Source: Candidatus Lachnoclostridium stercoravium (GTDB taxonomy: Bacteria > Bacillota > Clostridia > Lachnospirales > Lachnospiraceae). From it: DNA of 64,000 bases. The position numbers and the translations under genes are program-made. The notes below the pieces were generated by a model that worked only from the letters and a program-made list of their open reading frames with translations, had not been told where the DNA came from and did no database searches. The DNA lies in contig DWZA01000100.1 in assembly GCA_019118365.1 (NCBI GenBank), positions 1-64,000 of the forward strand, in the 5' to 3' direction. Positions 51,464 through 60,222 of this stretch are shown in pieces; positions within the stretch are counted from its first letter, which is position 1, and every line of letters begins with the position of its first letter.

Positions 51464-51511
51464 GTTCAGGACGGCGGGAAAACAGGGGCAAAAAGATGTG
51501 CCGTCCTGAGC
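51464..51511. repeat. Palindromic intergenic repeat, internally deleted copy (48 bp)
   Basis: It starts GTTCAGGACGGC and shares GGGAAAACAGGGGCAAAAA with the 164-bp copy at 46650-46813, then jumps directly to AGATGTGCCGTCCTGAGC, the other end. About 115 internal bases are missing. Confidence 0.7.
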
Positions 51512-51622
51512 TGATATGATTATAGGATGAAATTTCCATCAAGTAAAATTATCATTCTTTATCTTTCGATAAAAATAATTTATAATAATCTTAGTTGCAA
51601 TTTTATAGAAGAGGTGAGTTGC

Positions 51623-52531
51623 TTGCTTGATTTTCGAGTGGAAACATTTCTTACAGTCTGCAGGACTATGAATTTTACCCGCGCGGCAGAGGAGCTGCAC
51701 ATTACCCAGCCGGCGGTTTCCCATCACATCCACACGCTGGAGGAAGAATACGGGGCGAAGCTGTTTCAGTATCAGGGAAAACAGCTTTTTCTTACGGAAA
51801 GCGGAAAACTGTTTTTCCAAACAGCCGCCGCCATGTACCACGATACGCTCCATCTTAAGGAGGCGATCCGGCAGCAGGAGTCGCGCCGCCGCCTGTGCTT
51901 TGGCGCGACTATGACGATCGGGGAATATGTAATGGCAGACGCGGTATCCCGCCTTTTAAAATGGGATCCGGAGATCCAGATCCGGATGCTTACAGCCAAC
52001 ACCCACGAGCTGTTAAAACTTCTGGATCAGGGCGAACTGGAATTTGCCATTGTGGAAGGATATTTTGATAAAGAAGAATACGACAGCCTGGTATACTGCG
52101 ATCAGCGGTATATCCCCGTGTGCGCTCCAGATCACCAGTTTGCAAAGCCGGTCAGCCGCCTGGAAGATCTTCTGGGAGAACGGCTCATGGTGCGGGAGCC
52201 TGGATCGGGCACGAGAAACGTATTGGAGCGGGCCTTAGAGGCGAGAAACTTAAGTATCCGGAGTTTTCGTCATATAACTGAGCTGGGAAATCTGAATATC
52301 ATCAAGATTTTGACGTGCGCCGGGACAGGGATCACATTCCTTTATCAGACTGCCGTTCAGGAAGAGCTGGACGCTGGAAAACTGGTGGAGATACCATTGG
52401 ACGATTGCGCTCTTTCCCATGAGTTCACATTTATATGGAGGAAAGGAAGCGTGTTCGCCTCTTATTATCAGGAGATCTTTCGCCGGATGAAAGGCGCGGG
52501 ATCTGACGGAAACAGGATGGAGAACCGTTGA
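51623..52531 (+). CDS. LysR-family regulator
   Basis: A protein of 302 residues. An N-terminal winged helix (FLTVCRTMNFTRAAEELHIT, QPAVSHHIHTLEEEYGAKLF) and a periplasmic-binding-type effector domain. I choose TTG 51623, six bases after GAGGTG, because the LysR N-terminus LDFRVETFLTVC starts there; the frame extends upstream without similarity. Its sequence and its position divergent from a YeiH gene suggest a CysB/YeiE-like sulfur regulator. This is inference. Confidence 0.9.
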   Translation: MLDFRVETFLTVCRTMNFTRAAEELHITQPAVSHHIHTLEEEYGAKLFQYQGKQLFLTESGKLFFQTAAAMYHDTLHLKEAIRQQESRRRLCFGATMTIGEYVMADAVSRLLKWDPEIQIRMLTANTHELLKLLDQGELEFAIVEGYFDKEEYDSLVYCDQRYIPVCAPDHQFAKPVSRLEDLLGERLMVREPGSGTRNVLERALEARNLSIRSFRHITELGNLNIIKILTCAGTGITFLYQTAVQEELDAGKLVEIPLDDCALSHEFTFIWRKGSVFASYYQEIFRRMKGAGSDGNRMENR

Positions 52532-52616
52532 CAGGAGTGATATAATGGATTTGCTGCTTTAAAAGTGGAAAAATGTGGAAAAGCAGTAAATTTGAGATGT
52601 CAGAGGTTGATAAACA

Positions 52617-53492
52617 ATGGAAAATAGAAAAAGTATCTTCTATATCGTCCTTACGGCCCTTTGCTTTGGAACGATGGAAGTGGCGTCGAAGCTGGGAGGC
52701 GCAAGTTTTGATTCGATCCAGCTGGTCTTTCTGCGCTTTGTGATCGGCGGCCTTATACTTCTCCCGTTTGCAGTCCATGACCTGAAAAAGAAACACTACA
52801 GGCTCACTCATTCCGATTGGCTGTATCTTCTCGCCCTGGGAGCCGTGTGCGTGTGCATCAGCATGGCGATGTTCCAGATCGGAGTAAAGCGGATCAACGC
52901 AAACCTTGCTTCGATCATCATAAGCATGAATCCGCTGTTTACTATGATCTTCGCAAAATTTATCGTGGACGAGCCGTTTACAAAAAAGAAGGCTCTTGTA
53001 CTGGTCATCAGCTTTGCCGGCCTTGTGATCGTCGTAAATCCCGCCACGCTGATCGGCGGGACTATAGATGTGACAGGCCTTCTGATCACCGTAGGAGCCG
53101 CCGTATCCTTCGGACTTTATACGGCCATGGGAAAGAAACGGATCGCAAAGCTGGGCGGAATGGTGGAAAACGCGGTCAGCTTTCTTTTAGGCTCCGCAGT
53201 CCTTCTTGTATTTATGGCGATATCCGGGACTCCGGTACTGGCGGGGATCAATACAGAGACTCTTCCCGTACTGTTATATCTGGGGATCTGCGTGACAGGC
53301 ATAGGCTATTACGCCTTCCTGAAAGCAATAGAACTGTCAGGAGCGTCCAACGCATCCATCGCATTTTTCATCAAACCGGTTGTGGCTCCCATCGCGGCAT
53401 GGCTGGTGCTGGGGGAGGCGATCACCTGGAACTTTGTAGCAGGCGTTGTGGTGATCCTGATTGGGTCTTATATAAATATGAGAAAAGAGTAA
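52617..53492 (+). CDS. EamA/DMT-family transporter
   Basis: 291 residues with ten predicted membrane segments in two EamA repeats (FGTMEVASKLGGASFDSIQL in the first; TGIGYYAFLKAIELSGASNA in the second). Members export metabolites or amino acids; the substrate cannot be read from sequence. It lies 85 bases after the LysR gene on the same strand and may be controlled with it. Confidence 0.88.
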   Translation: MENRKSIFYIVLTALCFGTMEVASKLGGASFDSIQLVFLRFVIGGLILLPFAVHDLKKKHYRLTHSDWLYLLALGAVCVCISMAMFQIGVKRINANLASIIISMNPLFTMIFAKFIVDEPFTKKKALVLVISFAGLVIVVNPATLIGGTIDVTGLLITVGAAVSFGLYTAMGKKRIAKLGGMVENAVSFLLGSAVLLVFMAISGTPVLAGINTETLPVLLYLGICVTGIGYYAFLKAIELSGASNASIAFFIKPVVAPIAAWLVLGEAITWNFVAGVVVILIGSYINMRKE

Positions 53493-53513
53493 GAAATTAT
53501 AAAAGAAATAGCG

Positions 53514-53699
53514 AAAAAGGATCTCCCTGTCTGACTGGAAACACGGCGATCCGTACAGCTTTTGCTGCGCCGCTTATCACAGGCAAAGCTCTTAAACTCG
53601 TCCTTCGGACTCGAACAAAAGGGCTTTGTCCTGCGCTATGCTCGCAAAACTGTACGGCTCCTGCCGAATCGTTTCCAGTCAGACAGGGAGATCCTTTTT
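53514..53699. repeat. 186-bp palindromic element with 29-bp perfect terminal inverted repeats
   Basis: The segment 53514-53542 (starting AAAAAGGATCTCCC) is the exact reverse complement of 53671-53699. The interior is also largely self-complementary with mismatches (CCGTACAGCTTTTGC against GCAAAACTGTACGG). It contains no gene. It could fold as one long hairpin, like a MITE or a large terminator. After it, 53,700-53,992 holds only a 22-codon lysine/glutamate-rich frame and nothing else recognisable. Confidence 0.8.
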
Positions 53700-53992
53700 G
53701 CAGTCTTTAGAGTTTCTCTCCTTTTTGTTATGTGGTATAGTTGTTCAGAATTTAAAACTTAAAGATTATACATGGGTAATGGCGGAACTGAAAAAACTGC
53801 AAAAAGAGGCAGAAGAGGATAGGAGGGAAAAGGAACAAGGCGACTAGCCATGAAGAGATTTGTGAAGAAGGATCATATACAGGGCCGCATTTTTTACATG
53901 TGGCCTTTATATGATACAGGCCGGATCGCCGGCAGCAGGCTGGGCGGTCCGGAAAATCAGAGGAATTCCCCTCGATTCTCTGCATCAATTTA

Positions 53993-54021
53993 TTGACATT
54001 AGTTTGGAACCATAGTATACT
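53993..54021 (+). promoter_or_regulatory. Strong sigma-A promoter of the dipeptide transporter operon
   Basis: -35 TTGACA (53993-53998), 17-bp spacer, -10 TATACT (54016-54021). It leaves an untranslated leader of about 265 bases before the first gene. A second, weaker candidate (TTGATT, 16 bp, TATCAT) lies near 54147-54174. The leader shows no riboswitch I recognise. Confidence 0.85.
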
Positions 54022-54292
54022 GAATAAATGCCAAGTAAAGATTTTGTCGATGAATGATGATATAGGCAGAAATTACAAGACTTTCAGGTGTATGTTCAAA
54101 GGAGAAATATTTGCTGGAATGTACAACTGAATTTTTTTTTGTGCAATGAATTGATTTATTGCGGTAAAGTGGTATCATATTCAAGGGCAAAAATATTTAC
54201 CTTTTACATTCGTGCCCAGCGGCATATGAGAGCAAGCGTGAATATTTTGCTCCATTGGAGCCGAATATAGAAAAAAGAAAGGGAGATGTAAT

Positions 54293-55924
54293 ATGAAAAA
54301 GAGATTTGCAGGAGCCGCTCTTCTTTGCGCGGTAGCGCTTTCCCTGGCAGCATGCGGAGGCTCTTCCAGCAGTTCGTCAGAGACGACGGCGGCTGGCGGC
54401 GCAGCAGCAGAAACCACAGCAGGGGGGGCTGCTTCAGGCGGCGCAGCAGCTGAAGGCGGCAAAGTCGTACGGGTTGCGGCAGTTGACCCGCAGGTTGCTC
54501 TGGATCCTCAGCAGTATACTTACAGTATCATCATGAAGATCACAGACAACATCACAGAATCACTTCTTATGACAAAGGGAGACGGAAGCCTGGAGCCGCT
54601 GCTTCTTGCAGCTATGCCGGAGATTTCCGAAGACCAGCTGACCTACAGCTTTGAGCTTCTTCCGGATGTGAAGTTCCACAACGGAGAAACACTGAAAGCA
54701 TCTGACGTAAAGTATTCTTATGAGCGTCTGATCAAGATGGCCAAGATGGCGACCCTCCTTGAAAATGTAGCAGGTTACGATGAGTTAAGCGCAGGTACTG
54801 CAGACGAGCTGTCAGGATTCCAGATCCAGGATGACACTCACTTCACCATCACGCTGAAGAAGCCGTACGCGCCGTTCCTGTCTGTTCTTTCCACAGCATA
54901 CACAGCGATCTATCCGGAAGCTGCATGCGAGGAAGCAGGCGACACATGGGGCATGCAGGTTCTCTACGGCACAGGCCCATTCAAGCTGGACAGCTATCAG
55001 ACAAGCGTAGGAGCCGTACTTTCCAGATTTGATGATTATCACGGCGGAGCGACAAAGCTTGACGGCGTAGATTACAAGTTCATCGAAGATGTTAACACAC
55101 AGGTTCTGGAGTACCAGGCAGGCAATGTAGACTATGTAGACGTAGACCCGTCCGTATATCCGATCTACTCCAGCAATCCGGAATTAAAAGACGAGATGCA
55201 CGGATTCCAGCCGACAGGCTGCTACAGCCTCACGCTGAACGTAAAGACATTCCCGGATGCAAAGGTAAGAGAAGCGATCGCTCTTTCTATCGACCGTAAG
55301 GCTATCTGCGAAAGCATTCTCCACGGAACCGCTACTGTTCCGACTTCCTACATCCCGGCAGGCATCATCGGACACGACGACACGCTTCCGGAATTTGAGT
55401 ACAATCCGGAGAGAGCAAAAGAACTGCTTGCAGAAGCAGGTTATGCAGATGGAATTGACGTAAGGGTAACAGTTAATACCAAATATCAGGGCAACGTAGC
55501 TATCGCTACCGCGTTCCAGGAGCAGGCAAAGGCAGCAGGCATCCGCGTTCAGGTAGAACAGGTTGACTCTGCGGCATGGTCTGATATGAAGATGTCCGGC
55601 GGCGTTGACTGCGGTATCTCCAACTGGTATGTAGACTACTCTGATCCGGAGAGCATGCTTTATCCGATGACAAAGACTGATACAAACTCCAGCTTCTGGC
55701 ACAACGAAGAGTTTGACCAGCTTATGGAAGACGGTATCGCTACCACAGATACAGCAGAGCGTCAGGAGATCTACGCAAAGGCAGAGCACATTATGACAAG
55801 AGAAGACTGGGCGACCACTCCTCTGTATAATGAGACAAAGTACTATCTGTTAAATCCGAGCATCACAGGATTTGAGATCGACTCCACATTCCGTATGTTC
55901 TGGAAAGATGCCGATATTCAGTAA
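54293..55924 (+). CDS. dppA: Dipeptide/oligopeptide ABC transporter binding lipoprotein
   Basis: A protein of 543 residues. A signal peptide with lipobox LAAC is followed by a Ser/Thr/Ala/Gly-rich linker, then a family 5 solute-binding domain (YSFELLPDVKFHNGETLKAS, GTGPFKLDSYQ, VREAIALSIDRKAICESILH). It binds peptides outside the cell and hands them to the permease. Well-adapted codon use and a strong promoter suggest high expression. The gene symbol follows the family and operon context; the ligand is not proven. Confidence 0.9.
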   Translation: MKKRFAGAALLCAVALSLAACGGSSSSSSETTAAGGAAAETTAGGAASGGAAAEGGKVVRVAAVDPQVALDPQQYTYSIIMKITDNITESLLMTKGDGSLEPLLLAAMPEISEDQLTYSFELLPDVKFHNGETLKASDVKYSYERLIKMAKMATLLENVAGYDELSAGTADELSGFQIQDDTHFTITLKKPYAPFLSVLSTAYTAIYPEAACEEAGDTWGMQVLYGTGPFKLDSYQTSVGAVLSRFDDYHGGATKLDGVDYKFIEDVNTQVLEYQAGNVDYVDVDPSVYPIYSSNPELKDEMHGFQPTGCYSLTLNVKTFPDAKVREAIALSIDRKAICESILHGTATVPTSYIPAGIIGHDDTLPEFEYNPERAKELLAEAGYADGIDVRVTVNTKYQGNVAIATAFQEQAKAAGIRVQVEQVDSAAWSDMKMSGGVDCGISNWYVDYSDPESMLYPMTKTDTNSSFWHNEEFDQLMEDGIATTDTAERQEIYAKAEHIMTREDWATTPLYNETKYYLLNPSITGFEIDSTFRMFWKDADIQ

Positions 55925-55946
55925 TCGATCATAAAAGAAGAAAGAG

Positions 55947-55987
55947 GGGGGAATCGCACTAATTTTATTTAGGGCATTCCCCCTTTT
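55947..55987 (+). terminator. Hairpin after the binding-protein gene (attenuator)
   Basis: GGGGGAAT (55947-55954) pairs with ATTCCCCC (55976-55983), followed by TTTT. It may lower transcription of the permease genes relative to the binding protein. Confidence 0.6.
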
Positions 55988-55997
55988 ACAAAAATCC

Positions 55998-56062
55998 GGG
56001 AAAACAAGCGTAAAATCATGCTTGCAGCTGAGGCGGACGCCTGATCTTACGCTTGTTTTCCC
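55998..56062. repeat. 16-bp perfect inverted repeat before dppB
   Basis: GGGAAAACAAGCGTAA (55998-56013) pairs with TTACGCTTGTTTTCCC (56047-56062). A second stem-loop 11 bases after the attenuator; together they are a likely processing or stabilising structure. Confidence 0.6.
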
Positions 56063-56107
56063 AAAGCTTTGGATATTAACACCATATTATGCGACAGGAG
56101 GAAAAAG

Positions 56108-57040
56108 ATGCTTTCGTATACAGCAAAACGTCTGGTGCAGACCATATTCGTTTTATTCGGAATCAGTCTGATCACCTTTATTTTACTGCAGGTCGTTCCC
56201 GGCGATCCGGTTGCCCTTATGCTTGAGAAAAGGGCCGATCCTGAGACGATCGCAAAAGTAAGGCATGAGCTGGGTCTGGATCTTCCGATCTACATCCAGT
56301 ATCTGAACTTTTTAAAGGGAGCCGCTCATCTGGACTTCGGCACGTCCTACTTCACAAAAGAGGTCGTATCAGAGGCGCTTTTCCGCTGCTTTAAGGTAAC
56401 GGTAAAGCTGGCTTGCATGTCCTTTATATTTGCGGCTATCATCGGTATTCCAAGCGGTATCTTCTCCGCAGTTAAGAGAGGAAAAGGCATTGATACCGTA
56501 GTTATGGTACTTTCCATTATCGGCGTATCCGCCCCGGCTTTCTGGGTAGCTATTATCCTTCAGATCATATTCGGACTGAAGCTGGCTATTTTCCCGATCT
56601 CCGGATTTGACACAGTAGCAAGCTATGTTCTTCCAAGTATCGCGCTGGGAGCCAGGTACGCGGGCAGTATGGCCAGGATCACCAGGACCAGTATGCTGGA
56701 AGTCATGGGCCAGGATTACATCCGTACGGCCAGGGCGAAAGGCGTAAAGAGATGGACCGTCATTATGAAGCACGCCCTGAAAAACGCCATGATCCCCATT
56801 GTTACTCTGATCGGTACGGACTTCGGCTACATGCTTACCGGTTCCATGCTGATCGAAAAAGTATTCTCTATCCCAGGGATCGGTAAACTGGCAGTAGACG
56901 CCATGTCCAACCGTGACCTTCCCCTTCTGGAAGGAACCGTTATGTATATCGCATTCGTATTTGTTATCGTAAACCTGATCGTAGATTTATCCTATGCATT
57001 CCTGGATCCGAGAATCAGATATGGGAAAGGAGCAGCATGA
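56108..57040 (+). CDS. dppB: Dipeptide ABC transporter permease DppB
   Basis: 310 residues, six membrane segments, with the family start MLSYTAKRLVQTIFVLFGIS and the EAA loop TRTSMLEVMGQDYIRTARAK. ATG 56108 follows GACAGGAGG; an open frame from 56069 adds 13 residues that run into the repeat. It ends overlapping dppC by four bases. Confidence 0.93.
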   Translation: MLSYTAKRLVQTIFVLFGISLITFILLQVVPGDPVALMLEKRADPETIAKVRHELGLDLPIYIQYLNFLKGAAHLDFGTSYFTKEVVSEALFRCFKVTVKLACMSFIFAAIIGIPSGIFSAVKRGKGIDTVVMVLSIIGVSAPAFWVAIILQIIFGLKLAIFPISGFDTVASYVLPSIALGARYAGSMARITRTSMLEVMGQDYIRTARAKGVKRWTVIMKHALKNAMIPIVTLIGTDFGYMLTGSMLIEKVFSIPGIGKLAVDAMSNRDLPLLEGTVMYIAFVFVIVNLIVDLSYAFLDPRIRYGKGAA

Positions 57041-57954
57041 GTAAGAAGATATTTGGCTTTTTTAACAAGCAGAAGGAATTTGAAAAAGAAGTGCTGGAAA
57101 ACGGCATGCAGTATTCCAGCTTTTACGGAGACAGCTTTAAGCGTCTGAAGAAGAATAAGATGGCGATGTTCTGCGCGGCCATCCTCGTCGTTATTATACT
57201 GGTAGCTATATTCGCGCCGTTTCTGGCGCCCTATGATCCTACTTATCAGGACTATGCGGCGGTGCTTTCCGCTCCTAACGCGGCCCATCCTTTTGGAACT
57301 GATGAGTATGGAAGAGACATTTTATCCAGGATCATCTATGGTTCCAGAGTATCTATCAGTATTGGTATCGTAGCTCAGGTAGTGGCCTCGATCGTAGGCG
57401 TTACCCTGGGAGCTATCGCCGGATATTACGGCGGAAAGATCGACAGCGTGATCTCCAGGATCATGGAGATCTTCCAGGCTTTCCCGGATCTGATCTTTGC
57501 TATGGCGATCATGACTTTCCTTGGCAAAGGCGTTGTAAACCTGTTTATCGCTCTGGGACTTCTTACATGGGTGCGGACGGCCAGGATGATCCGCGGCTCC
57601 GTTATGCAGCTGAAGGAGAAAGAATACATTGAAGCCAGCCGGGCCAACGGCGCAACTACGTTCTGGATCATTACAAAGGGCCTGATCCCCAACTGTCTGT
57701 CCACGATCATCGTACTTGTAACTTTAGGTATCCCCAACGCCATCATGTACGAGGCATCTTTAAGCTTCTTAGGCATTGGTATCCAGCCGCCGACGCCGTC
57801 CTGGGGCAATATGATCAGCGCGGCGCAGACGTTTATCAGCTACCGGCCGCTGTACAGCATCATGCCTGGCGTGGCGATCATGATCACAGTTATCGCATTC
57901 AATATTTTCGGAGACGGATTGAGGGATGCCCTGGATCCAAAGCTTAAGAGCTAA
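57037..57954 (+). CDS. dppC: Dipeptide ABC transporter permease DppC
   Basis: A protein of 305 residues. A cytoplasmic N-terminal stretch of about 40 residues precedes the first membrane segment. The domain boundary motif FGTDEYGRDILSRIIYGSRV and the EAA loop MQLKEKEYIEASRANGATTF are typical of DppC/OppC. It pairs with DppB to form the channel. Confidence 0.93.
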   Translation: MSKKIFGFFNKQKEFEKEVLENGMQYSSFYGDSFKRLKKNKMAMFCAAILVVIILVAIFAPFLAPYDPTYQDYAAVLSAPNAAHPFGTDEYGRDILSRIIYGSRVSISIGIVAQVVASIVGVTLGAIAGYYGGKIDSVISRIMEIFQAFPDLIFAMAIMTFLGKGVVNLFIALGLLTWVRTARMIRGSVMQLKEKEYIEASRANGATTFWIITKGLIPNCLSTIIVLVTLGIPNAIMYEASLSFLGIGIQPPTPSWGNMISAAQTFISYRPLYSIMPGVAIMITVIAFNIFGDGLRDALDPKLKS

Positions 57955-57969
57955 AGGGAGGCATTGACT

Positions 57970-58962
57970 ATGGGAGAGAAGATATTAGAAGTAAAACATT
58001 TAAAGACATATTTCCATACGGATGCCGGCCTTTCCAAGGCAGTCAACGATGTATCCTTTTCTGTGGAAAAGGGAAAGACCCTTGGGATCGTAGGCGAGTC
58101 GGGCTGTGGAAAAAGTATCACATCCCTGTCTATCATGGGACTGGTAGAGATCCCGCCGGGAAAGATCGCAGGCGGCGAGATCATTTTTGAGGGAGAAGAC
58201 CTGCTGAAGAAAAATGAAGAAGAGATGAGCAAGATCCGCGGAAAGAAGATCGCTATGATCTTCCAGGAGCCGATGACTTCCTTAAATCCGGTATTTACCA
58301 TCGGACAGCAGATCACGGAAGCGCTCATGCTCCATGAAAAACTGACGAAGAAAGAAGCCAGGGAACGGGGCATCGAGATGTTAAAGATGGTTAAGATCCC
58401 CCTGGCGGAAAAACGTTTTGACGAATATCCCCACCAGCTTTCCGGCGGTATGAGACAGAGAGTCATGATCGCTATGGCCCTTTGCTGCAACCCGGATCTT
58501 CTGATCTGCGACGAGCCGACGACGGCGCTGGACGTTACGATCCAGGCGCAGATCCTGGACCTGATCAATGAGCTGAAGGAAAAGACAGGCACGTCCGTTA
58601 TGATGATCACCCATGATCTGGGCGTTATCGCAGAGGTGGCGGACGACGTTATGGTCATGTATGCGGGAAAGGTAGTGGAGCACGCTACCTGCGACCAGAT
58701 CTTTGAAAGACCTATGCACCCCTACACCTACGGGCTGATGAACTGTATCCCGAAGCTGGACGACGACGATACAAAGAGACTGAGCGTGATCGAAGGCATG
58801 GTGCCAAGCTTTGACGACATGCCGAAGGGCTGCGCATTCTGCCCCAGATGTCCGGAAGCTATGGATATCTGCAGGGAGAAGATGCCAAAGCTTGCAGAGG
58901 CGGAAGGACGCCGCGTACGCTGCTTCAAATATACGCAGGAATGGGAGGAGAGTGACCAATGA
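57970..58962 (+). CDS. dppD: Dipeptide ABC transporter ATPase DppD
   Basis: 330 residues with Walker [11 protein letters not shown], signature LSGGMRQRVMIAMAL, Walker B LLICDEPTTALDV and the C-terminal oligopeptide-transporter ATPase extension with four cysteines (CAFCPRCPEAMDIC), which in this family binds an iron-sulfur cluster. ATG 57970 with GGGAGG; TTG 57964 is less likely. Overlaps dppF (ATGA). Confidence 0.93.
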   Translation: MGEKILEVKHLKTYFHTDAGLSKAVNDVSFSVEKGKTLGIVGESGCGKSITSLSIMGLVEIPPGKIAGGEIIFEGEDLLKKNEEEMSKIRGKKIAMIFQEPMTSLNPVFTIGQQITEALMLHEKLTKKEARERGIEMLKMVKIPLAEKRFDEYPHQLSGGMRQRVMIAMALCCNPDLLICDEPTTALDVTIQAQILDLINELKEKTGTSVMMITHDLGVIAEVADDVMVMYAGKVVEHATCDQIFERPMHPYTYGLMNCIPKLDDDDTKRLSVIEGMVPSFDDMPKGCAFCPRCPEAMDICREKMPKLAEAEGRRVRCFKYTQEWEESDQ

Positions 58963-59993
58963 GCGAAAACATGAGCCAGACCCCATTGCTTGAGGTCAAT
59001 CATTTAAGAAAACTGTTTCCTGCAAAGTCAGGATTTTTATCCAGGGAAAAAACCTTTATCAAGGCGGTAGACGACGTTTCCTTTACCCTTATGCCAAGGG
59101 AGACCCTGGGCGTAGTAGGCGAGTCCGGATGCGGAAAGTCTACTATGGGCCGTTCTGTGCTCCGCCTGATCCAGCCTACGGAAGGCGAGATCATCTATAA
59201 GGGACAGGACTTTATGAAAGCCAGCGGGGCGGAGCTTCGGAAAATGAGATCTGATATGCAGATCATTTTCCAGGATCCATACGCCTCCCTGAATCCGAGA
59301 ATGACAGTAGGCGAGATCATTGCGGAGCCGTTAAATATCCAGAAAAAATTTTCTTCCAAAGAAGAGACGAGAGAACATGTAATAAAGACCATGGAGGTCG
59401 TAGGCCTGAACCCGAAGTATTACAACCGCTATCCTCACGAGTTCTCCGGCGGACAGAGACAGAGGATCGGCATCGCAAGGGCGATCGTGCTGAGACCGTC
59501 CCTGATCGTGTGCGACGAGCCGGTATCGGCTCTGGACGTATCGATCCAGTCTCAGGTGCTGAACCTTCTGGACGATCTCCAGGAATCCATGGGAATGGCT
59601 TACATTTTCATTTCCCACAATTTAAGCGTTATCAAGCATATTTCCGACAGGGTCATGGTCATGTATCTGGGCCATGTGGTTGAGATGGCGGATAAGACGG
59701 AACTGTTTTCCAACCCGTCCCATCCGTATACCCAGGCGCTGATGTCAGCTATCCCCCTTCCGGAACGCCATACAAAGCGCAAGAAGATCCTTCTTCAGGG
59801 AGATCTTCCGAGCCCGGCAAATCCGCCGTCAGGCTGCATCTTCCATACGAGATGCTTTATGGCTCAGGATATCTGTTCCAAAGAAAAGCCGGAATTAAAG
59901 GATATAGGAGGCGGACACTTCTGCGCGTGCCATTTCTGCGATAAATGCCAGAAAGCGGACGGTTCCGTCCTGCTTAAGAAAGAGCCGCAGTAA
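58959..59993 (+). CDS. dppF: Dipeptide ABC transporter ATPase DppF
   Basis: 344 residues with [38 protein letters not shown] and the C-terminal extension ([15 protein letters not shown]). The last 20 residues are cysteine-rich (CACHFCDKC), an addition over the common DppF. It works with DppD as the ATPase pair. Confidence 0.92.
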   Translation: MSENMSQTPLLEVNHLRKLFPAKSGFLSREKTFIKAVDDVSFTLMPRETLGVVGESGCGKSTMGRSVLRLIQPTEGEIIYKGQDFMKASGAELRKMRSDMQIIFQDPYASLNPRMTVGEIIAEPLNIQKKFSSKEETREHVIKTMEVVGLNPKYYNRYPHEFSGGQRQRIGIARAIVLRPSLIVCDEPVSALDVSIQSQVLNLLDDLQESMGMAYIFISHNLSVIKHISDRVMVMYLGHVVEMADKTELFSNPSHPYTQALMSAIPLPERHTKRKKILLQGDLPSPANPPSGCIFHTRCFMAQDICSKEKPELKDIGGGHFCACHFCDKCQKADGSVLLKKEPQ

Positions 59994-60018
59994 AGGGCTT
60001 GAGAATAAAGCCAAAACA

Positions 60019-60062
60019 GTTCAGGCGAAGGACGAGAATGTTGCGCTGTCCTTCGTCTGAAC
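60019..60062 (+). terminator. Hairpin after the dpp genes
   Basis: GTTCAGGCGAAGGAC (60019-60033) pairs with GTCCTTCGTCTGAAC (60048-60062) with one mismatch. The T-run is weak, so read-through to the epimerase gene is possible. Confidence 0.6.
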
Positions 60063-60138
60063 TATATTATTATGAATGTTTTTGAGGCTTGTGGGAGTGC
60101 AGAGCACGAAACAAGCCGGTATCAAAGGGGTCAAAAGG

Positions 60139-60179
60139 TCGAAAATCCGATGCAAGCTTGCTTGCAAGAGGATTTTCGA
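60139..60179 (+). repeat. Second hairpin in the dppF-epimerase gap
   Basis: TCGAAAATCC pairs with GGATTTTCGA; inside, TGCAAGC pairs with GCTTGCA. It lies 43 bases before the start of the epimerase gene and might act as a processing or attenuation site. Confidence 0.55.
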
Positions 60180-60222
60180 TCTTAGGACCCGCACTATTAT
60201 GATAAAGGAGATAAAAAGTGTT

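Noticed and set aside
54022..54292. Riboswitch in the long dppA leader
   Set aside because: The leader is AT-rich with a T run but shows no stem arrangement of a riboswitch class I know.
54181..54462. Minus-strand alanine/proline-rich frame at the start of dppA
   Set aside because: Mirror of the lipoprotein linker repeat.
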